Assembly (NCBI RefSeq): GCF_900457465.1
Contig: NZ_UAUU01000002.1
Location: forward strand, 248,001-312,000
Direction: 5' to 3'
DNA length: 64,000 nucleotides
Source: Sphingobacterium multivorum
GTDB taxonomy: Bacteria > Bacteroidota > Bacteroidia > Sphingobacteriales > Sphingobacteriaceae
This document shows, in pieces, positions 1 through 9,300 of the stretch (the stretch's first letter is position 1; each line of letters starts with the position of its first letter). Under the pieces are notes generated by a model. The model had not been told where the DNA came from, searched no databases, and worked only from the letters and a program-made list of their open reading frames with translations. The translations under genes and the position numbers were made by a program.

Positions 1-292
1 CTGCGCGTTCAGACAGCATGCTCACCACAGTTGGATAACCCGCCTTTCCAAAGGCATTGTCGGATGGAACAAGCAAAGTATAGGGACCTTCGCCCTTTTG
101 CAGCTCTTTATCCATATTACTGACGCGCAATGCAGCATTAAATACCGATAAATTAAAATTATCGGCAACGACCAAGTTGACCTTATTATTGTCAAAATTC
201 GTCGTGTTTTCTTCCTTTTTACAAGCAAATAATAGATTGATCGTCAGCAAAAATAGGCTACACTTGCTATAACTAAAATTATGTCGTCTCAT
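1..292 (-). CDS. FAS1 (fasciclin) domain lipoprotein, C-terminal part missing
   Basis: Reading on the minus strand from an ATG at 292 gives about 97 codons that run off the window edge. The N-terminus is a lipoprotein signal with a lipobox ending LLFAC, then KK, so it should be lipidated. After that comes the start of a FAS1 domain, with the recognisable GPYTLLVPSDNAFGKAG block also seen in the two upstream genes. FAS1 domains are extracellular adhesion-like modules; the ligand is unknown. It starts 4 bases after the stop of the next FAS1 gene and is clearly in the same operon. The call rests on the FAS1 motif and shared organisation; the C-terminal part cannot be judged. Confidence 0.85.
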   Translation of the reverse strand, partial: MRRHNFSYSKCSLFLLTINLLFACKKEENTTNFDNNKVNLVVADNFNLSVFNAALRVSNMDKELQKGEGPYTLLVPSDNAFGKAGYPTVVSMLSERA

Positions 293-295
293 CTT

Positions 296-1639
296 TTATT
301 TAAGTTTAAATCCTTTTGGAAGCAGTAGGTTATCAACAACGTGGATCGGTCCATTAACCGTATTTATATCTGTCTCAATAATATTGATCGGTGCTTGCTC
401 GGTTTCTTTGATTTTCATTTGGATCTGGTTTCCATTTTTAGAAAAAGCTAAAGGCATCTTATAAGCGTATTGAACCTGACTACTCCCCCCTATATTCACA
501 TAGTAATCGTTTAACAAGGCAGGATCCAGATCATTACTATAAAAGACTGTATTATTGGACATCGCTATGCCATAAGCAGGATCCTCAGTTGCAAACACTC
601 TGCCCCAATTGCGATGAAAACTGAATAAAGTATCTGTCGGATATGATCCACGTGGTTCAAAATACAAGTCGTCGTATCTTACGTCTCCCCGTTTAGCATT
701 AAAAGCTAGAATATCGGCCACGCTATTAAACCCTGCTTTTCGAAAGGCATCATCTGTTGGTGCAAATGTGGCTGTCAGGTTGAGATTAGGTAACTCATTG
801 TAAAATGGATCCCTATCGATATCCCATCCTCGTTGATAGGAAACTCTGGCCTCTGGATAATAGCTCAAAAACTCCTCTTTACTCATACGATATCCCCATA
901 GAGGCTCAATATCATCCAACATTTTTTCATAAAACATTTCCTCGGATAAACGTTGGGATTCCACAAAAAAAGTAAACCTTCCGTCGGCTATTAGCGCCTC
1001 CAATATGGTCATAGTAGGCTTTTCGATCACTTTTTCCAACATATAGATACCGCCATTTGTCGCGGGCTCATAAGCTAATTTTCCTTTAGACTTACCATTG
1101 ACTAGCAAATCGCCATCTTTCACAGCGAGATAATGACGATAAGCATAGATGTCGTAACGTCTGCCGACTGGCTCGGTATTATCATAAAAAGGTACTCGAT
1201 AATTTTGATTTTTTAACATCGATCGAACCATGAGACTATATTTACCAAGTTTAATTTGGTTAAGATCTCCTAAAAAACTGTAAAATTGAACGAAATCGGC
1301 AGCTTCCTCAGTAGTCATTTTTTGAATAGTCTCTAGTGTTATTCCAACTTGCTTTAACGCATTATCGGTTGGCGCCAATACGGTCACTTTTGTATTGACT
1401 CCAGCAGCCTTACTCAGTGCTACAATGTTACTTTTCTGCCATGCTGCTAAAAAAACTTTTGCTTCGTTATGCGTTGTCAATAGTTGCGTAACATCCTGTG
1501 AAGCTTCGTTTTTATAGGGAACTTCCTCCCCCACAAGCTCCGGCATGAACTCAGTTTTTTGGCAAGATAGCAGTACAAACACAGCAGTAGTACATAACAA
1601 CAGTATATACCAAACGGCATTTATTGATTTATTTTTCAT
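296..1639 (-). CDS. FAS1 (fasciclin) domain lipoprotein with two FAS1 repeats
   Basis: A 447-residue secreted lipoprotein. The signal peptide ends in a lipobox (VLLSC at about residue 26). Two FAS1-type regions follow: the first around residues 50-210 with VLAPTDNALKQVG, the second around 215-440 with TFAPTDDAFRKAGF. FAS1 proteins are surface or periplasmic adhesion and matrix-type proteins; no enzymatic function is implied. It overlaps the start of the upstream FAS1 gene by 11 bases and sits 3 bases from the downstream one, so the three FAS1 genes are translated as a set behind the TonB receptor. In such operons they may be ligand-binding accessories of the transporter, which is an inference. 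Confidence 0.85.
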   Translation of the reverse strand: MKNKSINAVWYILLLCTTAVFVLLSCQKTEFMPELVGEEVPYKNEASQDVTQLLTTHNEAKVFLAAWQKSNIVALSKAAGVNTKVTVLAPTDNALKQVGITLETIQKMTTEEAADFVQFYSFLGDLNQIKLGKYSLMVRSMLKNQNYRVPFYDNTEPVGRRYDIYAYRHYLAVKDGDLLVNGKSKGKLAYEPATNGGIYMLEKVIEKPTMTILEALIADGRFTFFVESQRLSEEMFYEKMLDDIEPLWGYRMSKEEFLSYYPEARVSYQRGWDIDRDPFYNELPNLNLTATFAPTDDAFRKAGFNSVADILAFNAKRGDVRYDDLYFEPRGSYPTDTLFSFHRNWGRVFATEDPAYGIAMSNNTVFYSNDLDPALLNDYYVNIGGSSQVQYAYKMPLAFSKNGNQIQMKIKETEQAPINIIETDINTVNGPIHVVDNLLLPKGFKLK

Positions 1640-2750
1640 CTTTTCCTTTTTTTATCGCTTGATCTGGGCTTACCAGCCCTTGATCTAAATCATGTACCAG
1701 ACCATTACTACACAAATAGTCCATTTTAGCGCCGACAGCATACGTTACATCGGCGAGTATAACCGAATAGAAAGTATCATTGTCGCGGAGTCTCATATTA
1801 TAACTCAATTTCCAAGTCGGATAGACTTCATTGGCAAAATATTCCATATAATGTACTTTATCTTTCAAGTGGTATTTGTAATTACCGTTCGAATTAATGA
1901 TCGTAAAAACCTGTGAATCCGATATAAAAAAATGTTTATCGTACATGATGTAGGCACCAAACAATACCTCAGGGACGTAATTCTGTGGAACAGCACTATC
2001 CAAAAATTCCATCGTAATCCCTCTCTTTTCTAGGGCCTCATTTGTTGGTGCAAATACCGTAAAAGGGCCTTTTCCAGCAAACTGATCCCACAGACCAAAT
2101 TTCTTCAGTCCAGCCACAAAAACGGTATAGTCTTTCTTGTCACTGAGCCAATCCTGAATATTTTTTTCAAATTGTGGTTTCATAACCTTATCCAGCACAT
2201 GCAACACCCCGTTGGATAAAACCACGTCTTTGCGGATCGCTTTCGATCCGCTAAAAAATAGCATATTCACGGGATTAGTAGCTCCAGGTGAGATAGAACC
2301 GATTGAGGCATACAATTCGGAACCTTCGAGTGTTGCATACCTAAAATCCACTGAGTTACTCGGAATATCGCTCACATAAAGTCGCCTTGGGAGAATATGA
2401 TAAGAAATCAGTCTCCGCAAGCTATCCTTATTCATTCGATCAAAATCGGTTGGGCGAAACACACCGATCTCATTAAAAGCGAGATCGTTTGGAACGAGAA
2501 CTGTAAATGGACCTTTGCCATTTAGTTCGACATTCAGACCAGTTCTCTCCAACGCTGCATCAAAGAGGCGCATTTCATAATTATTACGAATAAAATCGGC
2601 TGCCGGTCGTATATTTTCATTAGGTTGGGGCACCGTGAGATTATCATGTTTGCAGCCTTGTAGCAACAAAATAAATAAGCACGCAGAAAACCAGCCTATA
2701 GCATGAAGCAGTGAAACCTTCTGTTCTATTTTGCTATTATATTGAATCAT
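1629..2750 (-). CDS. FAS1 (fasciclin) domain lipoprotein with two FAS1 repeats
   Basis: A 373-residue lipoprotein. The signal peptide is about 33 residues and ends LLLQGC, with the Cys as lipidation site. Two FAS1 domains are visible, each with the GPFTVLVPND / GPFTVFAPTNEAL type block (about residues 80-90 and 228-240) and the later NGVLHVLDKV / NGLVHDLD block typical of the domain end. It lies in the middle of the operon, 11 bases overlapping the next FAS1 gene and 11 bases downstream of a lipoprotein gene. The likely place is the outer membrane. Ligand and function are not known from sequence. Confidence 0.87.
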   Translation of the reverse strand: MIQYNSKIEQKVSLLHAIGWFSACLFILLLQGCKHDNLTVPQPNENIRPAADFIRNNYEMRLFDAALERTGLNVELNGKGPFTVLVPNDLAFNEIGVFRPTDFDRMNKDSLRRLISYHILPRRLYVSDIPSNSVDFRYATLEGSELYASIGSISPGATNPVNMLFFSGSKAIRKDVVLSNGVLHVLDKVMKPQFEKNIQDWLSDKKDYTVFVAGLKKFGLWDQFAGKGPFTVFAPTNEALEKRGITMEFLDSAVPQNYVPEVLFGAYIMYDKHFFISDSQVFTIINSNGNYKYHLKDKVHYMEYFANEVYPTWKLSYNMRLRDNDTFYSVILADVTYAVGAKMDYLCSNGLVHDLDQGLVSPDQAIKKGKDEK

Positions 2751-2761
2751 TTCTGCTAATT

Positions 2762-3967
2762 TTAGTAAATAGGTGGAGCATATTTTCGTTGTATAGTCGT
2801 TAGGTAGACGCGACCATTGACAATTTCGATCGTATTGACCGTTGCGAAAGTGCGTGGATTATCCTTTCCCGAATGTACGTTGACCAACAAATTTGGAAGC
2901 AGTGTTCCGTTTTCATTACTGGTCAATCCTACTTTTCCATTTAGGAGACAATTAAGTACAGCCCAGTTGCCACCTGTATTTGTCTCACTGTCATAAAATG
3001 GATTCGCGACGGGATCCATTCCAGGTGTAAAAAAGTCAAATCGTTGCCAAATAGCTGTGCGGATACCGTTGGATTTACTACTCGCCCATAACGGAAAACT
3101 TGCATAGGCGTTCACTTCATTTGAACTTGTATTACGTTTAACGGACGTCAAAAAACGCCCTTGGTAACCATTTACTTTCGCAGCATAATGGCTGAGCTCT
3201 TCCTGACTTTCATAAAGTGACAAAAATACATTCATATCATCCTTAACACCATTTTTGAAGCTTTTCAACCGATAATCATCATCTTTTAAGCTTGCATCGG
3301 CTTCCCAGAACCCTTTTGCACTCATATTGTAAAAGTTTACGTACACCAATGAATCTGATAAAGGGAGTTTATAGAAATTTTCATGTCTCAATAAGACTCC
3401 ATGATCCTTCTTTAAAAAATCCCTTTGCAAAAGATGGAGTGTATAAACTTCTTTGCTTTGAAGATTGATCACCGTATCGATCAGAATGTCATTTTTCAAA
3501 CGATCTTCCAATTCGAAGAAGGGTACCGTATTTTTTGGACGATACGCAAATACGACCCTTACTTCGCCTGAAGGCACCTGAGCCCAGCTACTTAAGTCAA
3601 ATCCGTTTAAAATAGGACCGACTAGGACATTTTCCTTTCCTGGATATTCGGGATTGCTTGGGTCTGTACTGTTCCCGATGTGAGAAGGATATGGGGGAGC
3701 ATAAGGATCTCGTTTATCCAAGAAATCACCTATAATTTCCGCTCCTGTAAATTTTCCATCAGAACCTATTTTTGGATTGATAAGCATACAGAAATAGGGT
3801 ACTTTATCATCTTTGCTACCCATAGTCTGTACGTAATTGACATTATTAAAAACACGTAGATAAGCCGGCTCGGCAATCTGTGTATATTCAATTTTCGTAC
3901 AGGAAGCAAGCAATAGTATAAAAATGGCCAGTAGCCAAATACGACTTGATATATTTTGCTTTTTCAT
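2762..3967 (-). CDS. Lipoprotein, DUF4397-like, in FAS1/TonB receptor operon
   Basis: A 401-residue lipoprotein with a signal peptide ending LLLASC. The N-terminal part after the lipid anchor has a YLRVFNNVNY segment that resembles the start of DUF4397-type beta-sandwich repeats of Bacteroidota surface lipoproteins. The rest is not recognised. Its start codon shares one base with the stop of the upstream gene (TAATG), which indicates translational coupling. It is followed by the FAS1 genes. It is probably exported to the outer membrane as part of the same uptake or adhesion system. The domain assignment is a pattern impression and needs a profile search. Confidence 0.6.
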   Translation of the reverse strand: MKKQNISSRIWLLAIFILLLASCTKIEYTQIAEPAYLRVFNNVNYVQTMGSKDDKVPYFCMLINPKIGSDGKFTGAEIIGDFLDKRDPYAPPYPSHIGNSTDPSNPEYPGKENVLVGPILNGFDLSSWAQVPSGEVRVVFAYRPKNTVPFFELEDRLKNDILIDTVINLQSKEVYTLHLLQRDFLKKDHGVLLRHENFYKLPLSDSLVYVNFYNMSAKGFWEADASLKDDDYRLKSFKNGVKDDMNVFLSLYESQEELSHYAAKVNGYQGRFLTSVKRNTSSNEVNAYASFPLWASSKSNGIRTAIWQRFDFFTPGMDPVANPFYDSETNTGGNWAVLNCLLNGKVGLTSNENGTLLPNLLVNVHSGKDNPRTFATVNTIEIVNGRVYLTTIQRKYAPPIY

Positions 3968-5700
3968 TATTTATTATGTTTGATAATGATCATTCGCGCT
4001 TTTTCTTTATCGGACGATCCCGAACCACTTTTTCCAATCAATGCTACAGTATAAATCCCTGGCTCAAATGCTGGCAGAGGCCTTCCAATGGTTGTATACA
4101 GCGATTTATTTGCTATAAACTCCGTCGATTGCAATACGTCAATATCGTCGGCCCAGATACCCGGTATTACGTCTGGTTTAGAACGATAAGCCATTATTGC
4201 GTAGGGATTCGCCATAATATTTACATTGGTATAAGGCATATTAATCGAAGGGATCCCAGGTTGCAGATTTACATTGCCACTGTTTCCGAAAGGCTGTCCG
4301 TTAGGTAGCGTAAAGGTGATATAAGGATTGCTTGCCGATAGATTTAAAAAGCGATTAAAGAAGAAGAATTTAAAAGCTAGCCGGCTGTATGTCCCATCGT
4401 CTTCAGCCGGTAAAGGGAGCGTACCACTCAGATCATTGGAAATGAGAAGCAACTGAGCCTTTCCATTTCCATCAGGATAGAGCCATAACGTATAATTTTG
4501 ATTGCTCCGCAATTCCTGTTTAATCGTCGCAAGTACGTTTCCAGTTGCATCTATAGCCTCAATATCATATTGCTTCTGGGTAAACACACTATAATTACTT
4601 CCTTTTCCAAATCCGATACCACTGGCAATAACCTTTCCATCGACCCTAAACCCTATCGATTGATCCTTATATGCATTTACACCTTGTATCCTCAAATAAC
4701 TTTGATTCGTTGGCGCAGCAATATCTGTAATGATCTGAAACGAATTTTGATAGGCTGAAACTGTCTCATTCAGCTCATTGGAGAAATAATTAAATCGCTG
4801 TGGAGTGACTACGATCGTATAAACACCACCAGGTTGAAAATCCTGAATCGGAGCATAAGTAAAATTAGTAGACTTCGCATAATCTTTTGGAATGGTGGAA
4901 GTCGGTAAATCAATGAGCCCGTACTCAAACCGACCTGAGCCCAAAGAAGGAAGGGGTCTGCCATCTGCTACCAATATCTTGAATTGATAAGTCCCATAAG
5001 GCAACTCGATGTAATCAGAACTAATCTGAGAAGCTGCTATTGCACTGGTTTTTTGATTCACCAATGTACCATCGGCATAGGCTAAAGAAATTGGACCAAC
5101 GAGATTTTCTTGCGGACCATTCATTCCAATAGCTGGATTTTTAATTGTCCCACCGAGATTAACAATGCGGATTTTAAAATGGTCTGGCTTAGTGGGACTA
5201 GTCATAGCACGCGTTAGTGCAACAACTTCCGGTTGACCATTCATGAATAAGGAAGGAAGCAAAAAATAATCCTTAGGTTGCTCATAACTATTGTCAACCT
5301 TGACTTTAAAATCATGGTTCAAACCAAAACCCTGATAAAAGCGAGCTGCAAACGTAAGGTCTGCCTCTTCTTTCTGGTCAAAAAGATCTTGTGGAACTGT
5401 CCATATCTTTGTCAAACGTCCGTCTATTGGGAAATATGAGGTTCCGGGATATTTATGATTCCCCGGATTTAACGGATGCAACACAACAAAACTTGTCAAG
5501 CTGTCGCCATTAGCAATAACCTGATTAAAGTCAGATAGATTAACAATTCTAGTATTTGAATTTGGCCGGTTTTCAGTTACAGGACGATTGTCATTAATCA
5601 CATCCAGTTTTTCCTTTTTACAAGAAACAAAGGATAAAAAACATAAAGCTGTAACAGCAAAAAACCGACAACTCACGCGTTTACACATACTGATTTTCAT
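3967..5700 (-). CDS. DUF4397-like domain lipoprotein
   Basis: A 577-residue lipoprotein; the signal peptide ends LSFVSC followed by KKEK. The mature part contains several segments of the form RIVNL / LRIQGVNAY / FKIRIVNLGG and FEPGIYTVALIGKSG, which are the strands that begin and end DUF4397-type immunoglobulin-like repeats. I estimate three to four repeats. It lies 4 bases downstream of the TonB-dependent receptor gene and is coupled to the next lipoprotein gene. In this position it may act as a surface-exposed companion of the receptor, replacing the SusD that is absent here. That role is an inference. Confidence 0.65.
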   Translation of the reverse strand: MKISMCKRVSCRFFAVTALCFLSFVSCKKEKLDVINDNRPVTENRPNSNTRIVNLSDFNQVIANGDSLTSFVVLHPLNPGNHKYPGTSYFPIDGRLTKIWTVPQDLFDQKEEADLTFAARFYQGFGLNHDFKVKVDNSYEQPKDYFLLPSLFMNGQPEVVALTRAMTSPTKPDHFKIRIVNLGGTIKNPAIGMNGPQENLVGPISLAYADGTLVNQKTSAIAASQISSDYIELPYGTYQFKILVADGRPLPSLGSGRFEYGLIDLPTSTIPKDYAKSTNFTYAPIQDFQPGGVYTIVVTPQRFNYFSNELNETVSAYQNSFQIITDIAAPTNQSYLRIQGVNAYKDQSIGFRVDGKVIASGIGFGKGSNYSVFTQKQYDIEAIDATGNVLATIKQELRSNQNYTLWLYPDGNGKAQLLLISNDLSGTLPLPAEDDGTYSRLAFKFFFFNRFLNLSASNPYITFTLPNGQPFGNSGNVNLQPGIPSINMPYTNVNIMANPYAIMAYRSKPDVIPGIWADDIDVLQSTEFIANKSLYTTIGRPLPAFEPGIYTVALIGKSGSGSSDKEKARMIIIKHNK

Positions 5701-5704
5701 TGGA

Positions 5705-8700
5705 TTAAAATAAGTTATAGGTAAAACCGATCATAATTTCCGCACCGCGCTTATAACTTCTGTTGATATACTCATTTCCATACCACTTTCCTCCGGTTTG
5801 CGGATTCGCATAAACAGTTTTAATAGCAGGATTCATTATATTTTTGGCATAGCCTTTAAACAAGATCCGTTTATTTAGCTTTTGGGAAAAAACAAAATCA
5901 AGGTAAGGCACGGGCTGTGTATACAGATCTGGTTCCCCTGTCAGATTAATTTGGACTAAGCGTTCCCCAACCATATTAAAGGTCACAGTGAGATCGGTTC
6001 CTGATTTGTCGTTATCATAGTTTAACCAAGCATTAATCGAATAAGGAGCCTGCTCAAACAACGGACTATTTTTTGGGGTATATCTATCCAGTGAACGATT
6101 TGCTTCATAACGCTCCGCAGATTTTTTAATTTCACTTTGAGCCAATAAAAGATTGGTACCCAAAAACAAGTTTTTTAAAGGATCATATAATGTTCCCAAA
6201 TTCTTGACAACTTCAAATTCCAATCCCCATACCTTACCAATATTACCGTCATTCTGAAATTGGATGGTTGGAAATTCAGGATAAGTAGCAGCTAACCCTT
6301 GGGTTTTTAGATTAAAGACCTTAACCAATTGATTTTCTATACGCTTTCCAAAAGCCGACACGGCAATAACCTCTCCTTTAGCAGCAAACCATTCCCATCG
6401 AAAATCCGCATTTTGGGTATATTGATTTTTCAAATTGGGATTACCAACAACTAAGCCCATTTGAAAGGCATCAAATTCAAATACATTGGTAATCTCACGC
6501 AATTCGGGTCTCGCCAGAGTCGTGTTGAAGGCCCCACGAAAATTCATATTGTCATTCAACGTATAGGTTGCATTGACAGAATAGAATGGTTTATATTTTG
6601 TTTTATAGACAGAATTGGGATTAATCGGATCCAGAGGAATACGTGTACCATCTGGAGATGTTGCGGTCAGTGCAGGGTCTAAAAACACATTCGCAGTATC
6701 CACTGTCGAACCAATATTTGTCATCTCAAACCGAACTCCTCCGGCCATGCGGAATCGTTCAGCAATCTTGAGATCCAGCATACCATATAATGCATTGGTT
6801 TCAAAATAACCTTTGTAGTTATTTGGCGATTTTTGGCTATTGTATAGAAAACCACCTACTGGCATCATACCTTCACCCTGCCCCGCTTTTGGTAATACAA
6901 CACCTACAATTTCATTGCTTACCAAACGGTCTAAATTGCCCTGAACATCATATAATGGAATTGATTTATTGCCAGTGAAATTAGACCCTGGCAGAAACAG
7001 CTGGTTTTCTGTAAATTTACGATCCCTAAATAAATAATTGAACCCCGTTTTAAACAACTGCTTTTCACCCAATAGCCTGAAAGGAAAACTCAGATCAGCT
7101 TTAGCATTAAAATTATCTTCGTTCAAATTTCGCCATCTCCGACCATTAGGTTCAGCTTGAATAATACCATAATTTCCGAATCCGTTTACATAGCCCGATG
7201 TAAGTGCATAGAGATGTTCAGAATATACATAGTCATCAAAATGAGCCTGCTCACCTATAATGGGACGCCGATACCATCCTCCACCCCGAGGTTTGTAGTC
7301 TACAAGACTAGCAAATCTAAAATCCGGATCATTCTGTGTGGACTTTGAAGTTGCAACATTATAACTCAAACGAGGCGAGAGCTCATTTTTCAAAAACTTA
7401 TGTTCACCCTGTAGGTTAAAGGTATTCAGATTACGGAAGGTCTGTTTAAGCGAATGAATAGTACTTCTGACTTCGCCAGGCAAGCCCGAATACTCATAGC
7501 GTCCATTTAAATTTGTTGCAATAGACTCTCCTCCCCAGCTTCCCAAATATTGCATACTGACCTCATGCTGTGGATTAAAACGGTAGGTGACCCCTACAAG
7601 TGTACCATAGTTTAGTGTTTCGGTTCCTGTATTTTCGCTATAAGTTTGATACTTCCCCATAAAAAGACTATTCGGTGTAATATAATTAGGGATATTCCTA
7701 AAACTAAAAATATCAGGATTACCAGTCACTACCCCTTGATAGATGCTATACTGGGTCAGTTCGCCCTGATAAATATCAGCGGTTCTTCTATAATAATTTC
7801 CTCCGACAATAAGCCCCAGTTTGTGTTTTCCAAAAACATCATAACTATTACCGAATGTTGCCGAGTAAAGCTGATTCATAGGTGCACGGCGGTATCGAGT
7901 TGTCATAACAGGATCGAACCCTTTCATAATTTTATTAACCCGGTTTACCTCCTGGTATCCTGAGGGACTATAGTTGCTATTGGCGATCATATCCTGGATG
8001 GAACTTAATCCATTGGGATATTGCGTTGCAAGATTTAAAAAATCCGAGGAAAGGTCTTTTTTATTGATTCGTGTCCCCAATAATCCCATCTCACTGTTCC
8101 AAAAGCTGTTGTAATTTCCTCCCAAACCGATGTTCGAATTGAGCCCGGTTTGAGCGATAAGCTCAAATGTCATTTTCTCAGGTACAGATTTCGTTTTGAG
8201 CTCAACGATACCCGAAGCAGCATCGGCAGGTTTATCTGGTGTTACTGTTTTATAAACGGTAATATTATCCAATAAGGAAGCCGGAACAAGGTCCAATGGG
8301 ATGGCACTACGGTCAGGATCAGAAGAAGCCAATCTTACGCCGTTCAACTGACCGATCACAGATCGATCACCTAGCCCTCTTACCGCAACATATTTGTCAT
8401 CAGTCACCGTAACGCCCGTGACGCGTTGCAATGCTTGTGTCGTTGTAATACTTGCGGTACGCTCGATCAATTCGGCCGAAATAGCATCCTGTACAATAGA
8501 AGCGCGTTTACGTTCTTCCAGCACGGCCGTTTCAGTGTTCATTTTACGCCTTGCCTGAACGGTGACCTCTTCCAATGCTGTAGCAAGAGGGCTCAATCCA
8601 ATAACAAGGTTTTCCTTTACATCATTAATTTCAATTTCCTTGGTCTGATAGCCCAGATAGGAAAGAACGAGAACAGTAGGAATTTTAGAAATCGATAGCG

Positions 8701-9169
8701 AAAAGTTTCCATTTGTATCAGAATTCGTTCCTCCAGATGTCCCTTTAACACGGATAGAAACGCTGGCCAATGTCCTTTTTGTCTGTTGATCAATAACTCG
8801 ACCAACCAAGCGCTGCTGCAATACATCGGCGGGCTCTTCCAGCACAGTCCGAAGCGCCGTAACAACAACCAGTTTATTTTTCACAACATAACCGAACGGT
8901 TGTCCTGCAAAACATATATTCAATGCTTCTTCAACAGTTGCATTGTTTAGATTGACATTAACGGGTTTTGCTCGGTTAAAGAGCCCATTATCGTAAAAAA
9001 AGTCATAACCGCTCTGCTGCCTTATTTCTTTTAAAATAGCTGGGATATGACTATTTTGTTTGTTAAGTGTAATACGTTGACCGTAAGTAAACGCACTGAC
9101 TTTCACCAACAAACAAGTTAAAAATACCATGGTGATTTTCATAACACGCATGCATTGATAAAAACTCAT
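5705..9169 (-). CDS. TonB-dependent receptor with STN signalling domain (SusD-less)
   Basis: A 1154-residue outer-membrane receptor. After a signal peptide (ending near residue 31, GQ) comes an STN domain at about 32-105, the region that contacts FecR-type anti-sigma factors. Then follow a carboxypeptidase-regulatory-like beta domain at about 120-205, a plug domain at about 220-330 containing VAVRGLGDRS, and a beta-barrel to the C-terminal ...GFTYNLF. There is no SusD gene beside it; the neighbours downstream are DUF4397-like and FAS1 lipoproteins. Upstream lie its likely FecR and ECF sigma partners, so substrate binding should feed back on transcription of this operon. The transported substrate cannot be deduced. 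Confidence 0.92.
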   Translation of the reverse strand: MSFYQCMRVMKITMVFLTCLLVKVSAFTYGQRITLNKQNSHIPAILKEIRQQSGYDFFYDNGLFNRAKPVNVNLNNATVEEALNICFAGQPFGYVVKNKLVVVTALRTVLEEPADVLQQRLVGRVIDQQTKRTLASVSIRVKGTSGGTNSDTNGNFSLSISKIPTVLVLSYLGYQTKEIEINDVKENLVIGLSPLATALEEVTVQARRKMNTETAVLEERKRASIVQDAISAELIERTASITTTQALQRVTGVTVTDDKYVAVRGLGDRSVIGQLNGVRLASSDPDRSAIPLDLVPASLLDNITVYKTVTPDKPADAASGIVELKTKSVPEKMTFELIAQTGLNSNIGLGGNYNSFWNSEMGLLGTRINKKDLSSDFLNLATQYPNGLSSIQDMIANSNYSPSGYQEVNRVNKIMKGFDPVMTTRYRRAPMNQLYSATFGNSYDVFGKHKLGLIVGGNYYRRTADIYQGELTQYSIYQGVVTGNPDIFSFRNIPNYITPNSLFMGKYQTYSENTGTETLNYGTLVGVTYRFNPQHEVSMQYLGSWGGESIATNLNGRYEYSGLPGEVRSTIHSLKQTFRNLNTFNLQGEHKFLKNELSPRLSYNVATSKSTQNDPDFRFASLVDYKPRGGGWYRRPIIGEQAHFDDYVYSEHLYALTSGYVNGFGNYGIIQAEPNGRRWRNLNEDNFNAKADLSFPFRLLGEKQLFKTGFNYLFRDRKFTENQLFLPGSNFTGNKSIPLYDVQGNLDRLVSNEIVGVVLPKAGQGEGMMPVGGFLYNSQKSPNNYKGYFETNALYGMLDLKIAERFRMAGGVRFEMTNIGSTVDTANVFLDPALTATSPDGTRIPLDPINPNSVYKTKYKPFYSVNATYTLNDNMNFRGAFNTTLARPELREITNVFEFDAFQMGLVVGNPNLKNQYTQNADFRWEWFAAKGEVIAVSAFGKRIENQLVKVFNLKTQGLAATYPEFPTIQFQNDGNIGKVWGLEFEVVKNLGTLYDPLKNLFLGTNLLLAQSEIKKSAERYEANRSLDRYTPKNSPLFEQAPYSINAWLNYDNDKSGTDLTVTFNMVGERLVQINLTGEPDLYTQPVPYLDFVFSQKLNKRILFKGYAKNIMNPAIKTVYANPQTGGKWYGNEYINRSYKRGAEIMIGFTYNLF

Positions 9170-9239
9170 ATATTTGTTGTTGTTAATATTATTTGATGAT
9201 CATTGAATCGCAACATGATCGATAAGCTTAACACATTGA

Positions 9240-9264
9240 CCAAAGGTGTTACCAGCACCTTTGG
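9240..9264. other. Inverted repeat between fecR-like gene and TonB receptor gene
   Basis: Nine-base perfect arms (CCAAAGGTG / CACCTTTGG) with a 7-base loop. The gap of 131 bases between the anti-sigma and receptor genes holds only this hairpin. It has a T-rich run on the plus-strand side but not on the minus-strand side, so it is a poor minus-strand terminator. It could be a processing or stability element, or lie in a separate leader of the receptor gene. Confidence 0.5.
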
Positions 9265-9300
9265 TTGTTTTTATGCGGCTTATCGTAAAAATTAGATAGG

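Noticed and set aside
6461..8868. Several open frames on the plus strand opposite the TonB receptor gene, and similar frames opposite other large genes
   Set aside because: They lie fully inside genes with clear domains on the other strand, have no motifs or start signals, and are explained by codon bias of the real genes.
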